Shown: one piece after another, positions 16,668-25,692 of the stretch
Layout: each line of letters starts with the position of its first letter
Numbering within the stretch: position 1 is the first letter of the stretch
NCBI GenBank assembly: GCA_016717115.1
Contig: JADKGE010000007.1
Location: 62,001 to 126,000 of the forward strand
DNA length: 64,000 nt
From: Actinomycetota bacterium
Lineage (GTDB): Bacteria > Actinomycetota > Actinomycetes > S36-B12
Reading direction: 5' to 3'
Translations under genes and position numbers: made by a program
The notes under the pieces: generated by a model
The model's input: only the letters and a program-made list of their open reading frames with translations
The model's database searches: none
What the model was told of the DNA's origin: nothing

Positions 16668-19380
16668 TCCAGGTCTTGGTGTAGCGGAAGGCCGCGTACT
16701 TGCCCGTGGCCGGCGCGCTGATCACCACGGTGACCTTCACCGGTGGGCGGTACCGAACCGTCACGGTGACCTTGCCGTTGCTCGACTTAGTCACCGAGCA
16801 GTAGCGCCCGTCACCCTGGGGTGCGACGGTGTCGCGCGCCCGGCTGCCGATGGGCAGCGGAACGCACGTCACCGTGACCGTGACCTTCTGCCCGGCATTG
16901 GTGCCGATCTCGCCCGGCAGGACGACGGTCGGCCGGTCCGGGTCGATCACCTCGGGCAGCGGCAGCGGGATGTCGGGCACCTGCGGGACCGTGGTGCCCG
17001 GTGACTCGCCCGTGCCGGGCGTGTCGGTGGGGTCGGTGCTCGGGGTGACCGTCGGCTTGGGCGTCGGGGTGCCCGCCGTGAAGGTGTTCGTGAAGGTCAC
17101 GGCGTACGCCGACCCGGAGAAGCCCCGATGGTTGATCGCGACGACGACCTTCGTGCCGGTGCCCGAGCGGCTGCCCTCGGGGCCGGTGACGGTCCACGCC
17201 GTGGTGACGGGGTTGCCACCGGAACTGGTCTCGATGATCGTGCAGACCGTCGCGTGGACGAACCGCATGTCGGGATCGAGCGAGGCGGGCAGGGGCTCGG
17301 ACGGCTTGACTGTGAGGGTCTCCCGCGTGGTGTCGGTGCCACCCGTGCAGGTGGTCACGATCGTCACGTCTGACGTGCGAGCTCCGCCGGCAAGCACCTC
17401 GGCCTTGGTCACCCGCAGGGTCGTCGGCTGGTCGACGGCCCAGACGAAGTCGCACGTCACGGCACCCTTCGGGGGCAGCGTGACGGTGATCTGCGCCTTG
17501 GCAAGGTCACGGGAGCCGACGGTGCCACCGGTGCAGGTGACGTCGCTGAGTTTCCAGGAGCCCTCCGGAGTCGCGGTCGGGCCGAAGCCGGTGACGACGT
17601 ACGCCTGCGGGTCGAGGGCGTTCGTCTTGTCCTCGGGCGACTTCACTGGCGTGGCAGTGACGAAGACGTCCGCGGCCGGGTTGTCGGCGACCTGGTTCCG
17701 CACGACCGGCACCTCGTCGGGGGGCGTGCTCACCGGTGAGACGGTGTAGTTCGACACCCCACCGGGCTCGGTCAGGGTCTTCGACTGCACGACCAGTGAG
17801 CCGGTGTTGGGCGTGAACGTGTTCGTCAGGATGCAGTGCACGCCCTTGCTCGTCGACAGGGCAGCAACGTCGATGGTCGCCGTGCGTTCGTCCTTCACCC
17901 TGCCGGTCGCGTTGGAGCACTCGACCTCGGTCAGGGCCCAGTCGCCCTTGGGGGTGACCTGCAGGGTCTCGGCGACCGTGTAGGTGCCGGTGGACGTCAT
18001 CGTGTACGACCCCATCGAACCGATCTCGCCCTCGGCGAGGGTCAGGCTGCCGGAGCCGAGCTTGCCGTCCGCCGGGTCGGTGACGGTGTACGGGAAGGTG
18101 CCGCCGCCACCCTGGGCGAACTTGTCCACCTGCAGCGTCCCGGTCGGGGGCTTGGCGGTGTTCGTGAAGACGCAGGTGACGGTGTCACGGGCGTCGAGGT
18201 CGATGTCGACTCCGTTGACACCGATGGGCGTGGTCGTGGAGTCGCCCAGAGACGAGCAGGCGATGCCGAGCGTCCAGCCGTCGGGAACGGTCTCGGTCAC
18301 CCGCCACGTGCTCTCAATGCCGACGGTGGCGCCGCGGATGAACTCGATCCGCCCGCCGTCCTTGAGGCTGAAGGCGCCGCCCGGGTTGTAGGAGAGGTTG
18401 CCGCCGAACTGGAAGGCGACGTCGTCGGGGTTCTGGCCGGCCACGGCCTTCTTGATGATGATCGTGCCGGACTTCGGCGGTGGCTTGACGGCGTAGTAGT
18501 AGCAGAACACGTGGCGCTGGCTGGAGGTGAAGTTGACGTACTCGACGTTGTCCCCGTTGACGTTGTCGTTCGCGCACCGCAGCGCGGCGAAGCCGTAGAC
18601 GACCGGTCCGAAGGTGGGAGCCTGGCCGAGCGGGTGGTCCTTGGTGCCACCCTGGACCCACAGCGAGGACCTCTTCGCCAGCGCCAGCTCGTCCTTCGTC
18701 AGCGTGATGGTGACGGCGCCGGCCACGGTGTTGGTGCCGTCGACGTTGCCGTCCGGCAGCAGTTCGGGCACGGAGTCGCCGGTCGTGACGCTGCGACCGG
18801 CGCCGGTGATGGTGGACAGGTACTCCGTCTGGGCGGTCTTGCCCGTGTAGCCCGAGCCGAGCTGGAACTGCCACCCGACCAAGGGCTGACAGCTCGACTG
18901 CGGGGGCTGGTCCTCCTTGGCGGGGGAGATGGCCTGGCCGCTGCCGTAGTTGGTGTCGGGACCGAGGTTCTGCAGGCTCTCCATGATGTTGTTGCGGGCG
19001 CGGTTGGCGCGGACGTCGGTGTACTCGTTGCACGAGCGAGCCGCCAGGGTGAGCGTGTACTCGTCGCCCGCCGTGGCGTCGAGCAGCTCCGCGGCCGTCA
19101 GCAGGTGGGCCGAGCTGGTGGCGCTCGCACTGGCACTGGGCGACCCGGTCTCGGAAGGTGACGTCGTCGGAGACGCCGTCGGGCTGTCCGTGGGAGTCGC
19201 CGTCGCGCTGGACGTCTCGGTGGCCGTTGTCGTCGGTGACGGATCCAGCGTCGACGTCGCCATCGGGAACGGGGCGACGCTCGTGGCACCGGCGTTGCCG
19301 GCGATGAGCATCGGCACCGTGAGGGCCACCGCGGCCACGGAGGTCACGCCGATCCAGATTCGGCCCTTGCCAGTGCTCAT
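16654..19380 (-). CDS. Large secreted surface protein with repeated beta-sandwich domains
   Basis: The 908-residue protein has a signal peptide (VTSVAAVALTVPMLIAGNAGA) followed by a Ser/Thr/Pro-rich stalk of about 60 residues. A Cys-containing adhesin-like domain follows, with ARSCNEYTDV, QLGSGYTGKTAQ and RHVFCYYYAV. Next come at least four tandem SpaA/DUF5979-like domains, each starting with a GT-x-x-x-x-K strand and ending TCVFTNT or similar. After a PTPKPTVTPS linker the C-terminal domain ends without an LPXTG motif or membrane tail. It is probably a released or wall-associated adhesin; attachment is unknown. Confidence 0.75.
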   Translation of the reverse strand: MSTGKGRIWIGVTSVAAVALTVPMLIAGNAGATSVAPFPMATSTLDPSPTTTATETSSATATPTDSPTASPTTSPSETGSPSASASATSSAHLLTAAELLDATAGDEYTLTLAARSCNEYTDVRANRARNNIMESLQNLGPDTNYGSGQAISPAKEDQPPQSSCQPLVGWQFQLGSGYTGKTAQTEYLSTITGAGRSVTTGDSVPELLPDGNVDGTNTVAGAVTITLTKDELALAKRSSLWVQGGTKDHPLGQAPTFGPVVYGFAALRCANDNVNGDNVEYVNFTSSQRHVFCYYYAVKPPPKSGTIIIKKAVAGQNPDDVAFQFGGNLSYNPGGAFSLKDGGRIEFIRGATVGIESTWRVTETVPDGWTLGIACSSLGDSTTTPIGVNGVDIDLDARDTVTCVFTNTAKPPTGTLQVDKFAQGGGGTFPYTVTDPADGKLGSGSLTLAEGEIGSMGSYTMTSTGTYTVAETLQVTPKGDWALTEVECSNATGRVKDERTATIDVAALSTSKGVHCILTNTFTPNTGSLVVQSKTLTEPGGVSNYTVSPVSTPPDEVPVVRNQVADNPAADVFVTATPVKSPEDKTNALDPQAYVVTGFGPTATPEGSWKLSDVTCTGGTVGSRDLAKAQITVTLPPKGAVTCDFVWAVDQPTTLRVTKAEVLAGGARTSDVTIVTTCTGGTDTTRETLTVKPSEPLPASLDPDMRFVHATVCTIIETSSGGNPVTTAWTVTGPEGSRSGTGTKVVVAINHRGFSGSAYAVTFTNTFTAGTPTPKPTVTPSTDPTDTPGTGESPGTTVPQVPDIPLPLPEVIDPDRPTVVLPGEIGTNAGQKVTVTVTCVPLPIGSRARDTVAPQGDGRYCSVTKSSNGKVTVTVRYRPPVKVTVVISAPATGKYAAFRYTKTWITRA

Positions 19381-19482
19381 TGCGGTGGCTCCCTCGATCG
19401 CGGGACAGGTCAGGCGAGTTGATCGTAGTGACGGGCGGGCACTGTGTCTGCGAAGGCAGCGTCCCCACCGGTCGGGGACGGA

Positions 19483-19956
19483 CTACACCGACGGCACGGG
19501 GTCCAGCGCCGACTGGGCGTGCCGAGCCGCTGCACGAAGGGCCTCGGCATCGTCTCCCGCGTGCAGCGGGCTGTCGTGGTCGGTGAGCAGCAGGCGCGAC
19601 AGCGCGACTCCTCGCGGGTCTACCCGCGTGCCGACCGCCAGGCGCAGGGACAGGTCGTCCAGCTGCTGGTAGGCCTCGGCCACGACGGCCCAGTTCATCG
19701 AACTGCGCTCCTCGCGCTTGGTGCGGGGGTGGCGCGAGGCCTCGGCGATGGTGCTGAGGTCGCGCGAAAGGCTCTGCCGCATCGCCATCGACTCCAGCAC
19801 GCGGGCGTGGAAGGCGAGAAGGGGTGAGCTGTCCGGGCTCTCGCCGCGGGCCAGCGCGGCGTCGAGTCGGCTCGCCATGAGCCATGCGACGAACCGCTGC
19901 CGAGGCTGCATCTTGCGCGCGCCGCGGCGATCTTGCTGAGTCCGCTGTTCCGTCAT
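19483..19956 (-). CDS. Hypothetical cytoplasmic protein
   Basis: The 157-residue protein begins MTEQRTQQDRRGARK and is mostly helical, with a basic N-terminus. No known domain is recognised. I chose ATG 19956 because the open frame upstream to 20115 has no ribosome site and looks non-coding. It lies upstream of the surface-protein gene on the same strand with a gap of 102 bases, so it could be co-transcribed. Confidence 0.6.
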   Translation of the reverse strand: MTEQRTQQDRRGARKMQPRQRFVAWLMASRLDAALARGESPDSSPLLAFHARVLESMAMRQSLSRDLSTIAEASRHPRTKREERSSMNWAVVAEAYQQLDDLSLRLAVGTRVDPRGVALSRLLLTDHDSPLHAGDDAEALRAAARHAQSALDPVPSV

Positions 19957-20120
19957 GCGCCCTGCCCCCGTTCCCGTCCGACCGTGATCAATCAGACGTT
20001 TCCGACCTAGCGTCCCCGAGCCGGCCGTCCGAGTCAACGGTCGTGGCCGCGGAGCCACGACGCCTGAATGGGTCGCGTCGAGGCATGGTGCACGAGGTAA
20101 GTGCGGGCTTACCATCGCCT

Positions 20121-23100
20121 ATGGGCTACGGGGTGCTCGGCCCCCTCACGGCGACCCTGGATGGACGGCCGCTGAGTCTGGGCGGCCCGGTGCAGCGCAG
20201 ACTGCTCGCCAGCCTGATCGCCCATGCCCCCGATGTCGTACCTGCAGACAGGCTGATTGACGACGTCTGGGGTGAGGCTGCGCCCCCGACGGCCGTGCGC
20301 ACGTTGCACAGTCACGTGACGCGGCTGCGCAACACCCTGGGCCGCGACGGCACGCAGGCAATCGAGACGATGAACGGCGGATACCGGCTGGTCCTCCAGC
20401 GCGGCGACCTTGACGCGTGGGTCTTCGAAGACCTTCTCCATTCGGCGACGACGAACGGGCACGATCCTCGGGCCACGGCGCAGGCGTTGCGGGAGGCGCT
20501 TGCCCTGTGGCGCGGGCCCGCATACGCCGAGTTCGCGGGATTGCCCTTCATCGATGCCGAGCGCCTTCGCCTGGGTTCCCTCCGGGAGGCAGCCGTGGAG
20601 GCCAAGGTCGAGGCCGACCTCGCCTCCGGCCGCGGCCCCGACCTTGTGGCTGAGCTCGAGACCCTCGTTGTCGAGTACCCGTTCCGGGAGCGGCTGTGGA
20701 CCGCTCTGGTCGTGGCCTTGTACCGGTCGGGACGGCAGGCGGACGCACTCGCCGCCTACCAGCGCGCCCGGGGCGTCCTTGCTGTGGAACTCGGCATCGA
20801 GCCAGGCCCGGACCTGCGGGCTGCCGAAGCGCGAGTCCTCGCCCAGGACCCGGACCTGATCGCGACGCCGCGCGCCGAAGTCGTCACCTGCCCGTGGAAA
20901 GGACTGGCGACCTACCAGCCGGCCGACCGGGACTACTTCATTGGCCGAGAGAGGCTAGTGACCGAGTTGGTTGCCCGGCTGGTCGACAACGATGTTGTGG
21001 TGGTGACCGGACCGTCCGGTTCGGGGAAGTCGTCGGTCGTCCGGGCTGGGCTCGTCCCGGCACTCGAGGCTGGCGCGGTGATCGGCTCACAGGACTGGCG
21101 AATCATGCTGCCTGGCCGACTCGACGTGGAGGCACTGCGCTCTGCGCTGGTGCCGCCCCCCGATCTGCTCGTCATTGACCCGATGGATGAGCTGCTGGTG
21201 GCTGGCCGGCCCGACGAGGTAGCGACACTGGCGCACGAGCTCCTTCAGGCCATCAGTGGAGGCACTCGTCTGGTCATCACGGTGCGCGGGGATCTCTTCG
21301 ACCGTTTGGCGGAGCTGCCGGGCCTGACGCCGGCCGCGGGTGCCGGCACCGTGCTCGTCGGGCCGCCGCAGGCGGATGAACTCCGAGCGGTCGTCGAGCT
21401 CCCCGCGCGACTCGTGGGGCTGACGGTGGAGCCGGCCCTCGTTGATGCGGTGGTGGCCGACGTGGCGGGCCGGCCCGGGTCGCTGCCACTGCTGTCCACG
21501 GCCCTGGTGCGCACCTGGGAGCGGCGCGAGGGCCCGCGACTGACCTTGGCCGACTATCGCGAGGCCGGCGGCGCCGCCTCGGCGCTCGAACGGCTTGCGG
21601 AGGAAGCGTATGCCTCGATGAAGGAGCCCGATCGCCCGTCGGCTCGACGGATCCTGCTCCGGCTCGTCGCTGACCACGAGGGCACCTGGCGGCGGCGTCG
21701 CGTCGCCCTCGAGGATGCGGTGCCGCCTGGCGACGAGGGGGCTGGTCGGGCCCTCGAGGTGCTCAGCTCCCACCGCCTGGTCTCGGTCGACCGGGATGAG
21801 GTGCAGCTCTCGCATGAGGCACTGACAAGTGCGTGGCCGCGATTCGCCGGATGGCTCGAGGAGCGTGCGGCCACCGGAGGAGTCGTGGAGCGCCTCGTCG
21901 CGTCCGCCCACACGTGGACGGCCGGCGGTCGTGACCCGTCCGACCTGTATCGGGGTGCCCGGCTGCAGGCCGCCCTCGACGTCGAGGCGTCCGAGCCCGA
22001 GGAGCTCGGGCCGGTCGAACGCGAGTTCATCGCGGCCGGGCGGGCCGAGGCCGATCGGGAGGTGCGCGTTCTTCGTCGGGGCCGTCGCCGGCTGAGGTAC
22101 GTCGCGGCCGGACTCGTCGCGGGGCTCGTGGTCGCGATGGCGACTGGCGCGATGGCGGTCCGCAACGGACGCGACGCGATCCGGGCGGCTCGGGTCGCGG
22201 ATGCCCAGCGCCTGGGCCTCCAAGCCCTCGCGCGTAGTGACCCGACGCAGGCGCTGCTCCTCGCGGTGGCCGCCGTCCACCTGGACGACAACTCGAGCAC
22301 CGAGGGCAATCTCCTTGCGGCGCTTCAGCAGGGCGGGGCGCCCGTCGCCACTGTCCCACTCCGTGCACCCGCCCGGGCGATGGCGGTTTCCCCCGACGGC
22401 TGGTTGGCGGCCACTCTTCCGGGCGGTTCCGTCGACGTCATGGATGAATCACTAGCCCAGGTCGCTGAGCTCGACCCCCAGAGTTACTGGACCAAGGGCA
22501 CGTCGTCCGGTGTCGTGACATGGCTCGACGGGCACAGGTCGCTGCTGGTCGGGGCCAGCGATCCTGACCGGCTGTTCTACGTGGTTGCCGCCAACGGCCG
22601 AGCCTCCACGTTCGCCGACGGCTGGAGTCCGGACGTATTCACGGTCAGCAGCAATGGGAGATGGGTGGCGGGCCTCGCGTCGGCGCGAACGGGCAGTCGG
22701 CCGGCGGTCATGGTGGCCCGTCACACCGACGAGGCCTTGGCTGACGTGACGGTTCCGCTGGCGGGCATTCCGGACCAACTGTTCCCGGGAACGGGCTCGC
22801 TCGTCGTTGCCGTCGAGCCAGGCCGGCTCGAGGTCGTCGACCCCGATCGTCAAGCGATCGTCCGGACGATCACGGTGCCCCCGTCATCAGTGGTCTCCGT
22901 GTCCGCTGGCGGTGGGACGGCCGCGGCGGCGTCACCAGACGGCACCGTCGCACTGGTTGACCTAAAGACCGGCACGGAGCGCAGCATCATGACGGGCCTG
23001 ACCTCGCCGCCAGACGCACTCGCTGTCACAGATGACGGCTCTGTGTTGGCCGTGTCGGACGGACGTGACGGCACCGTTCGAGTCGTGAGCACCTCGACGG

Positions 23101-24353
23101 GCCTGGAGCAGGCCCGTGTCCGCTCAGCCCTGGGTGCAGCCCAAGCCCTGGCGTGGTCGCGCGACGGGAGCCGGCTGTACCTCGCCCCCGACGGGGCCTC
23201 TGCACTTGAGGCATGGGACCTTTCGCGGCATGCCAGCGTGGACACCCCCGTTATCGCCTCCGCGCCCGTGGGCGTCGGGCGCGTAACAACCACGTCAGTC
23301 GACCCGAAGAACCGCATCCTCGGCGTCGGCACGGATCTCGGTGTCGCCTGGTTCCTCGACCTGGCTTCTGGTCAGACCCGGGTCGCGAGCGTGGCCCCGG
23401 ATGCTCAGCGCTCCATCGTGTCGATCGCCTTCGCCGCGGGGGGTGGGCAGGCCCTCACGGCAGACATGGCCGGCGTTCTGACCATGTGGGACGTGACCAC
23501 CGCGGAGCCGATCCGCGAGTTTGCCGGCGACTCTGGCGCGGGGTTGTACTCAGCGCTCGTCCCGAACGCCCCCATCGGCCCCGACGGACGGACCGCGGCG
23601 TCCTTCTCGGACGGCTTCGCACTGCGCACGATCGATGTCGCGACGGCGGCGGTGGGTGGGCCTGTCTACCCCGACCTGGGCGAACAGGCGCTCGCCCAGG
23701 TTCTCGGTTGGAGCCCCGATGGCCGGGATGTCGTCGTCGCCGCCGAGGGGCATGCGTTCGCAGCCGAAGACGGTCGCATCCAGCGGCGCGGGGTGTGGGC
23801 TCGGGTCGACCCGAATGACGGCTCGGTCCGCTGGCGTGTCGATGCCCCGGAATCCGCCGGCACCCCGGACCTCGCGTTCGTTGATGCAGGGCGAACGGTC
23901 GTCGTGCCGGGGCGGTCGGGCAGGCTGCACTTCCTGGACGCTGCAACGGGGGCAACCGTCGGGCCGAAGCTCGCCGACTCCCCCCGCGAACTGGCCGTCG
24001 CCGACTCGGCGTCGTCGGTGTCCCTCAGCACGAGTCCCGATGGGCGGCTCATGTCCGTCGTCAGCGCCCCGCGTCCCGTGGAGATCTGGGACCTGGCCAC
24101 GGGTGAGCAGCGCGGGCGCATCGTCGCCCCGGTCGACACCGTGTCCGCACGGTTCGCCTCCGACTCCGAACTGGTTACCACCACGGCGAGGGGAGCGGTC
24201 GCCATCTACGACCTGTCCGTCGGCGACTGGATCGATCGGGCGTGCCGCGCGGCGGGCCGCGACCTGACTGCGGAGGAGTGGGCGGAGTTCCTGCCGGGCT
24301 ACCCCTACGAGCCCGTGTGCTCGAACTCGTCGAGCGTCAGGGTCCTGCAATGA
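20121..24353 (+). CDS. BTAD regulator fused to STAND NTPase and WD40 propeller
   Basis: The 1410-residue protein combines four parts. An N-terminal OmpR-like winged helix (residues 1-90) and a BTAD helical domain (to about 245) are as in AfsR/SARP regulators. A STAND-type NTPase follows, with Walker A GPSGSGKSS near 297 and an aspartate-rich Walker B (LLVIDPMDELL). A single transmembrane helix (YVAAGLVAGLVVAMATGAMA) is near 660. About 700 residues of WD40-like repeats complete it (for example VLTMWDVTTAE). It would be a membrane-tethered signalling regulator. ATG 20121 fits the family start. Confidence 0.85.
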   Translation: MGYGVLGPLTATLDGRPLSLGGPVQRRLLASLIAHAPDVVPADRLIDDVWGEAAPPTAVRTLHSHVTRLRNTLGRDGTQAIETMNGGYRLVLQRGDLDAWVFEDLLHSATTNGHDPRATAQALREALALWRGPAYAEFAGLPFIDAERLRLGSLREAAVEAKVEADLASGRGPDLVAELETLVVEYPFRERLWTALVVALYRSGRQADALAAYQRARGVLAVELGIEPGPDLRAAEARVLAQDPDLIATPRAEVVTCPWKGLATYQPADRDYFIGRERLVTELVARLVDNDVVVVTGPSGSGKSSVVRAGLVPALEAGAVIGSQDWRIMLPGRLDVEALRSALVPPPDLLVIDPMDELLVAGRPDEVATLAHELLQAISGGTRLVITVRGDLFDRLAELPGLTPAAGAGTVLVGPPQADELRAVVELPARLVGLTVEPALVDAVVADVAGRPGSLPLLSTALVRTWERREGPRLTLADYREAGGAASALERLAEEAYASMKEPDRPSARRILLRLVADHEGTWRRRRVALEDAVPPGDEGAGRALEVLSSHRLVSVDRDEVQLSHEALTSAWPRFAGWLEERAATGGVVERLVASAHTWTAGGRDPSDLYRGARLQAALDVEASEPEELGPVEREFIAAGRAEADREVRVLRRGRRRLRYVAAGLVAGLVVAMATGAMAVRNGRDAIRAARVADAQRLGLQALARSDPTQALLLAVAAVHLDDNSSTEGNLLAALQQGGAPVATVPLRAPARAMAVSPDGWLAATLPGGSVDVMDESLAQVAELDPQSYWTKGTSSGVVTWLDGHRSLLVGASDPDRLFYVVAANGRASTFADGWSPDVFTVSSNGRWVAGLASARTGSRPAVMVARHTDEALADVTVPLAGIPDQLFPGTGSLVVAVEPGRLEVVDPDRQAIVRTITVPPSSVVSVSAGGGTAAAASPDGTVALVDLKTGTERSIMTGLTSPPDALAVTDDGSVLAVSDGRDGTVRVVSTSTGLEQARVRSALGAAQALAWSRDGSRLYLAPDGASALEAWDLSRHASVDTPVIASAPVGVGRVTTTSVDPKNRILGVGTDLGVAWFLDLASGQTRVASVAPDAQRSIVSIAFAAGGGQALTADMAGVLTMWDVTTAEPIREFAGDSGAGLYSALVPNAPIGPDGRTAASFSDGFALRTIDVATAAVGGPVYPDLGEQALAQVLGWSPDGRDVVVAAEGHAFAAEDGRIQRRGVWARVDPNDGSVRWRVDAPESAGTPDLAFVDAGRTVVVPGRSGRLHFLDAATGATVGPKLADSPRELAVADSASSVSLSTSPDGRLMSVVSAPRPVEIWDLATGEQRGRIVAPVDTVSARFASDSELVTTTARGAVAIYDLSVGDWIDRACRAAGRDLTAEEWAEFLPGYPYEPVCSNSSSVRVLQ

Positions 24354-24381
24354 ATGGCCGGGCCCCTGACGCCGGACATGA

Positions 24382-24420
24382 CGGAACCGGCCGCCCGTGA
24401 GGGCGAGGCGGCCGGTTCCG
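24382..24420. terminator. Bidirectional terminator hairpin
   Basis: A perfect 14-bp stem (CGGAACCGGCCGCC with its complement) around an 11-base loop lies between two convergent genes. It lacks a clear U-tract, as is common in actinobacteria. Confidence 0.7.
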
Positions 24421-24439
24421 TGAGGGGAGGCGCTGGCGG

Positions 24440-24922
24440 CTACCGCGCAGCCGCCGGGACCTGCTGGTCGTAGACGCTGCCGCCGGGGGCGAACTCGCCG
24501 TTGGCCTGTCCGCTGGTGCCGGCCGGGACCTGCTGGTCGTAGACGCTGCCGCCGGGGGCGAACTCAGATGCGCCACCCTCGACGGCGGCGACTCCGGCGA
24601 GCGGCGCGCTGACGGCGGCGACGGCGCCGATCCCGGCCGCCGCTGGCACCTGCTGGTCGTAAACGCTGCCGCCGGGGGAGTAGGCGGAGAAGTCGGTGAC
24701 GTTGGCGACGAGCGGAGTGTCGGGGGCGATCGTCACGGTTGCCGGCTGGCTGCGGACGACGGCGATGCCGATGGCCCCGCTGATGGCCAGCACCACAGCG
24801 ATGGCCAGCACGACGGGTCCTCGACTGGTGCGCCTCCGGGTGGGATCGGAGTCGACGTCGGGGAGCGGCGTGGGACGCGAGCCCGGTGAGAAGAAGGGCT
24901 CGGGGATCGGGACGGTGGTCAT
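24440..24922 (-). CDS. Membrane-anchored protein with three PGGSVYDQQVP repeats
   Basis: The 160-residue protein has a Pro-rich cytoplasmic N-terminus and one transmembrane helix (VVLAIAVVLAISGAIGIAVV, about residues 37-56). The extracytoplasmic part contains the motif PGGSVYDQQVPA three times, at about residues 83, 120 and 145, separated by Ala/Gly-rich linkers. The last repeat ends the protein. I do not recognise the family. The repeats may bind a partner or be processed. ATG 24922 was chosen because it follows a GGAG-like site. Confidence 0.65.
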   Translation of the reverse strand: MTTVPIPEPFFSPGSRPTPLPDVDSDPTRRRTSRGPVVLAIAVVLAISGAIGIAVVRSQPATVTIAPDTPLVANVTDFSAYSPGGSVYDQQVPAAAGIGAVAAVSAPLAGVAAVEGGASEFAPGGSVYDQQVPAGTSGQANGEFAPGGSVYDQQVPAAAR

Positions 24923-25050
24923 GTCGACTCCTTCGAGTGTCCGCGGCGGTTCCGCGGGGTCGACACGACCATGAACCGGGGCGGTTGCAGCGCGCTCACG
25001 GCGCGGTTGTGGTGGCGTTGCAGCGTCCGGGGGCCGCATAGGCTGCGGCC

Positions 25051-25671
25051 GTGGCCCGCTACTTCGACGTGCATCCCGACAACCCGCAGTCGCGGGCGAT
25101 CGGGCAGGTCGTCGACATCGTGCGCAGCGACGGGCTCATCGCCTATCCGACGGACTCGTGCTTCGCGCTCGGCTGCCAGATCGGCAACGCCGACGGCCTG
25201 GCCCGGATCCGGGAGATCAGGCAGCTCGACGCGCATCACCACTTCACGTTGGTGTGCCTGGACTTCAGCCAGCTGAGCCAGTTCGTCCACGTGAGCAACG
25301 CCGTGTTCCGCGCCGTTAAGGCCTGCACACCCGGCCCCTACACGTTCATCCTGCCTGCCACGAAGGAGGTGCCCCGCCGGCTGCTGCACCCGAAGAAGCT
25401 CACCGTCGGAGTGCGCATCCCCAGCGATGCCGTCGTGCGCGCCCTCCTCACCGAACTCGGCGAGCCGCTCGTCTCGAGCACCCTGCTGCTCCCCGGGGAC
25501 GACGAGCCCATGACGCAGGGCTGGGAGATCAAGGACCGGCTCGACAACCTCATCGACGCGGTGGTGGACGCGGGCGAGTGCGGCGTCGAGCCGACGACGG
25601 TGGTCGACCTGTCCGGTCCGGAGCCGGAGATCCTGCGGGTGGGCAGCGGGGATCCGACGCGCTTCGAGTAG
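25051..25671 (+). CDS. Sua5/YciO/YrdC-family threonylcarbamoyladenylate synthase-like protein
   Basis: The 206-residue protein starts at GTG 25051. It has the nucleotide-binding IAYPTDSCFALGC, the KACTPGPYTFILPAT motif and VGVRIPSD, all of the YrdC fold. The order and length are closer to YciO than to TsaC or Sua5, which make the tRNA t6A37 intermediate. It is therefore likely a YciO paralogue whose reaction is not settled. No tsaD/tsaB genes are nearby. Confidence 0.85.
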   Translation: MARYFDVHPDNPQSRAIGQVVDIVRSDGLIAYPTDSCFALGCQIGNADGLARIREIRQLDAHHHFTLVCLDFSQLSQFVHVSNAVFRAVKACTPGPYTFILPATKEVPRRLLHPKKLTVGVRIPSDAVVRALLTELGEPLVSSTLLLPGDDEPMTQGWEIKDRLDNLIDAVVDAGECGVEPTTVVDLSGPEPEILRVGSGDPTRFE

Positions 25672-25692
25672 CCGAGCCGTCGGCAGGCGTCG

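Noticed and set aside
17836..19161. Long plus-strand open frame opposite the surface-protein gene
   Set aside because: The translation is Gly/Val/Asp/Arg-rich without domains or ribosome site, while the minus strand has a signal peptide and domain repeats.
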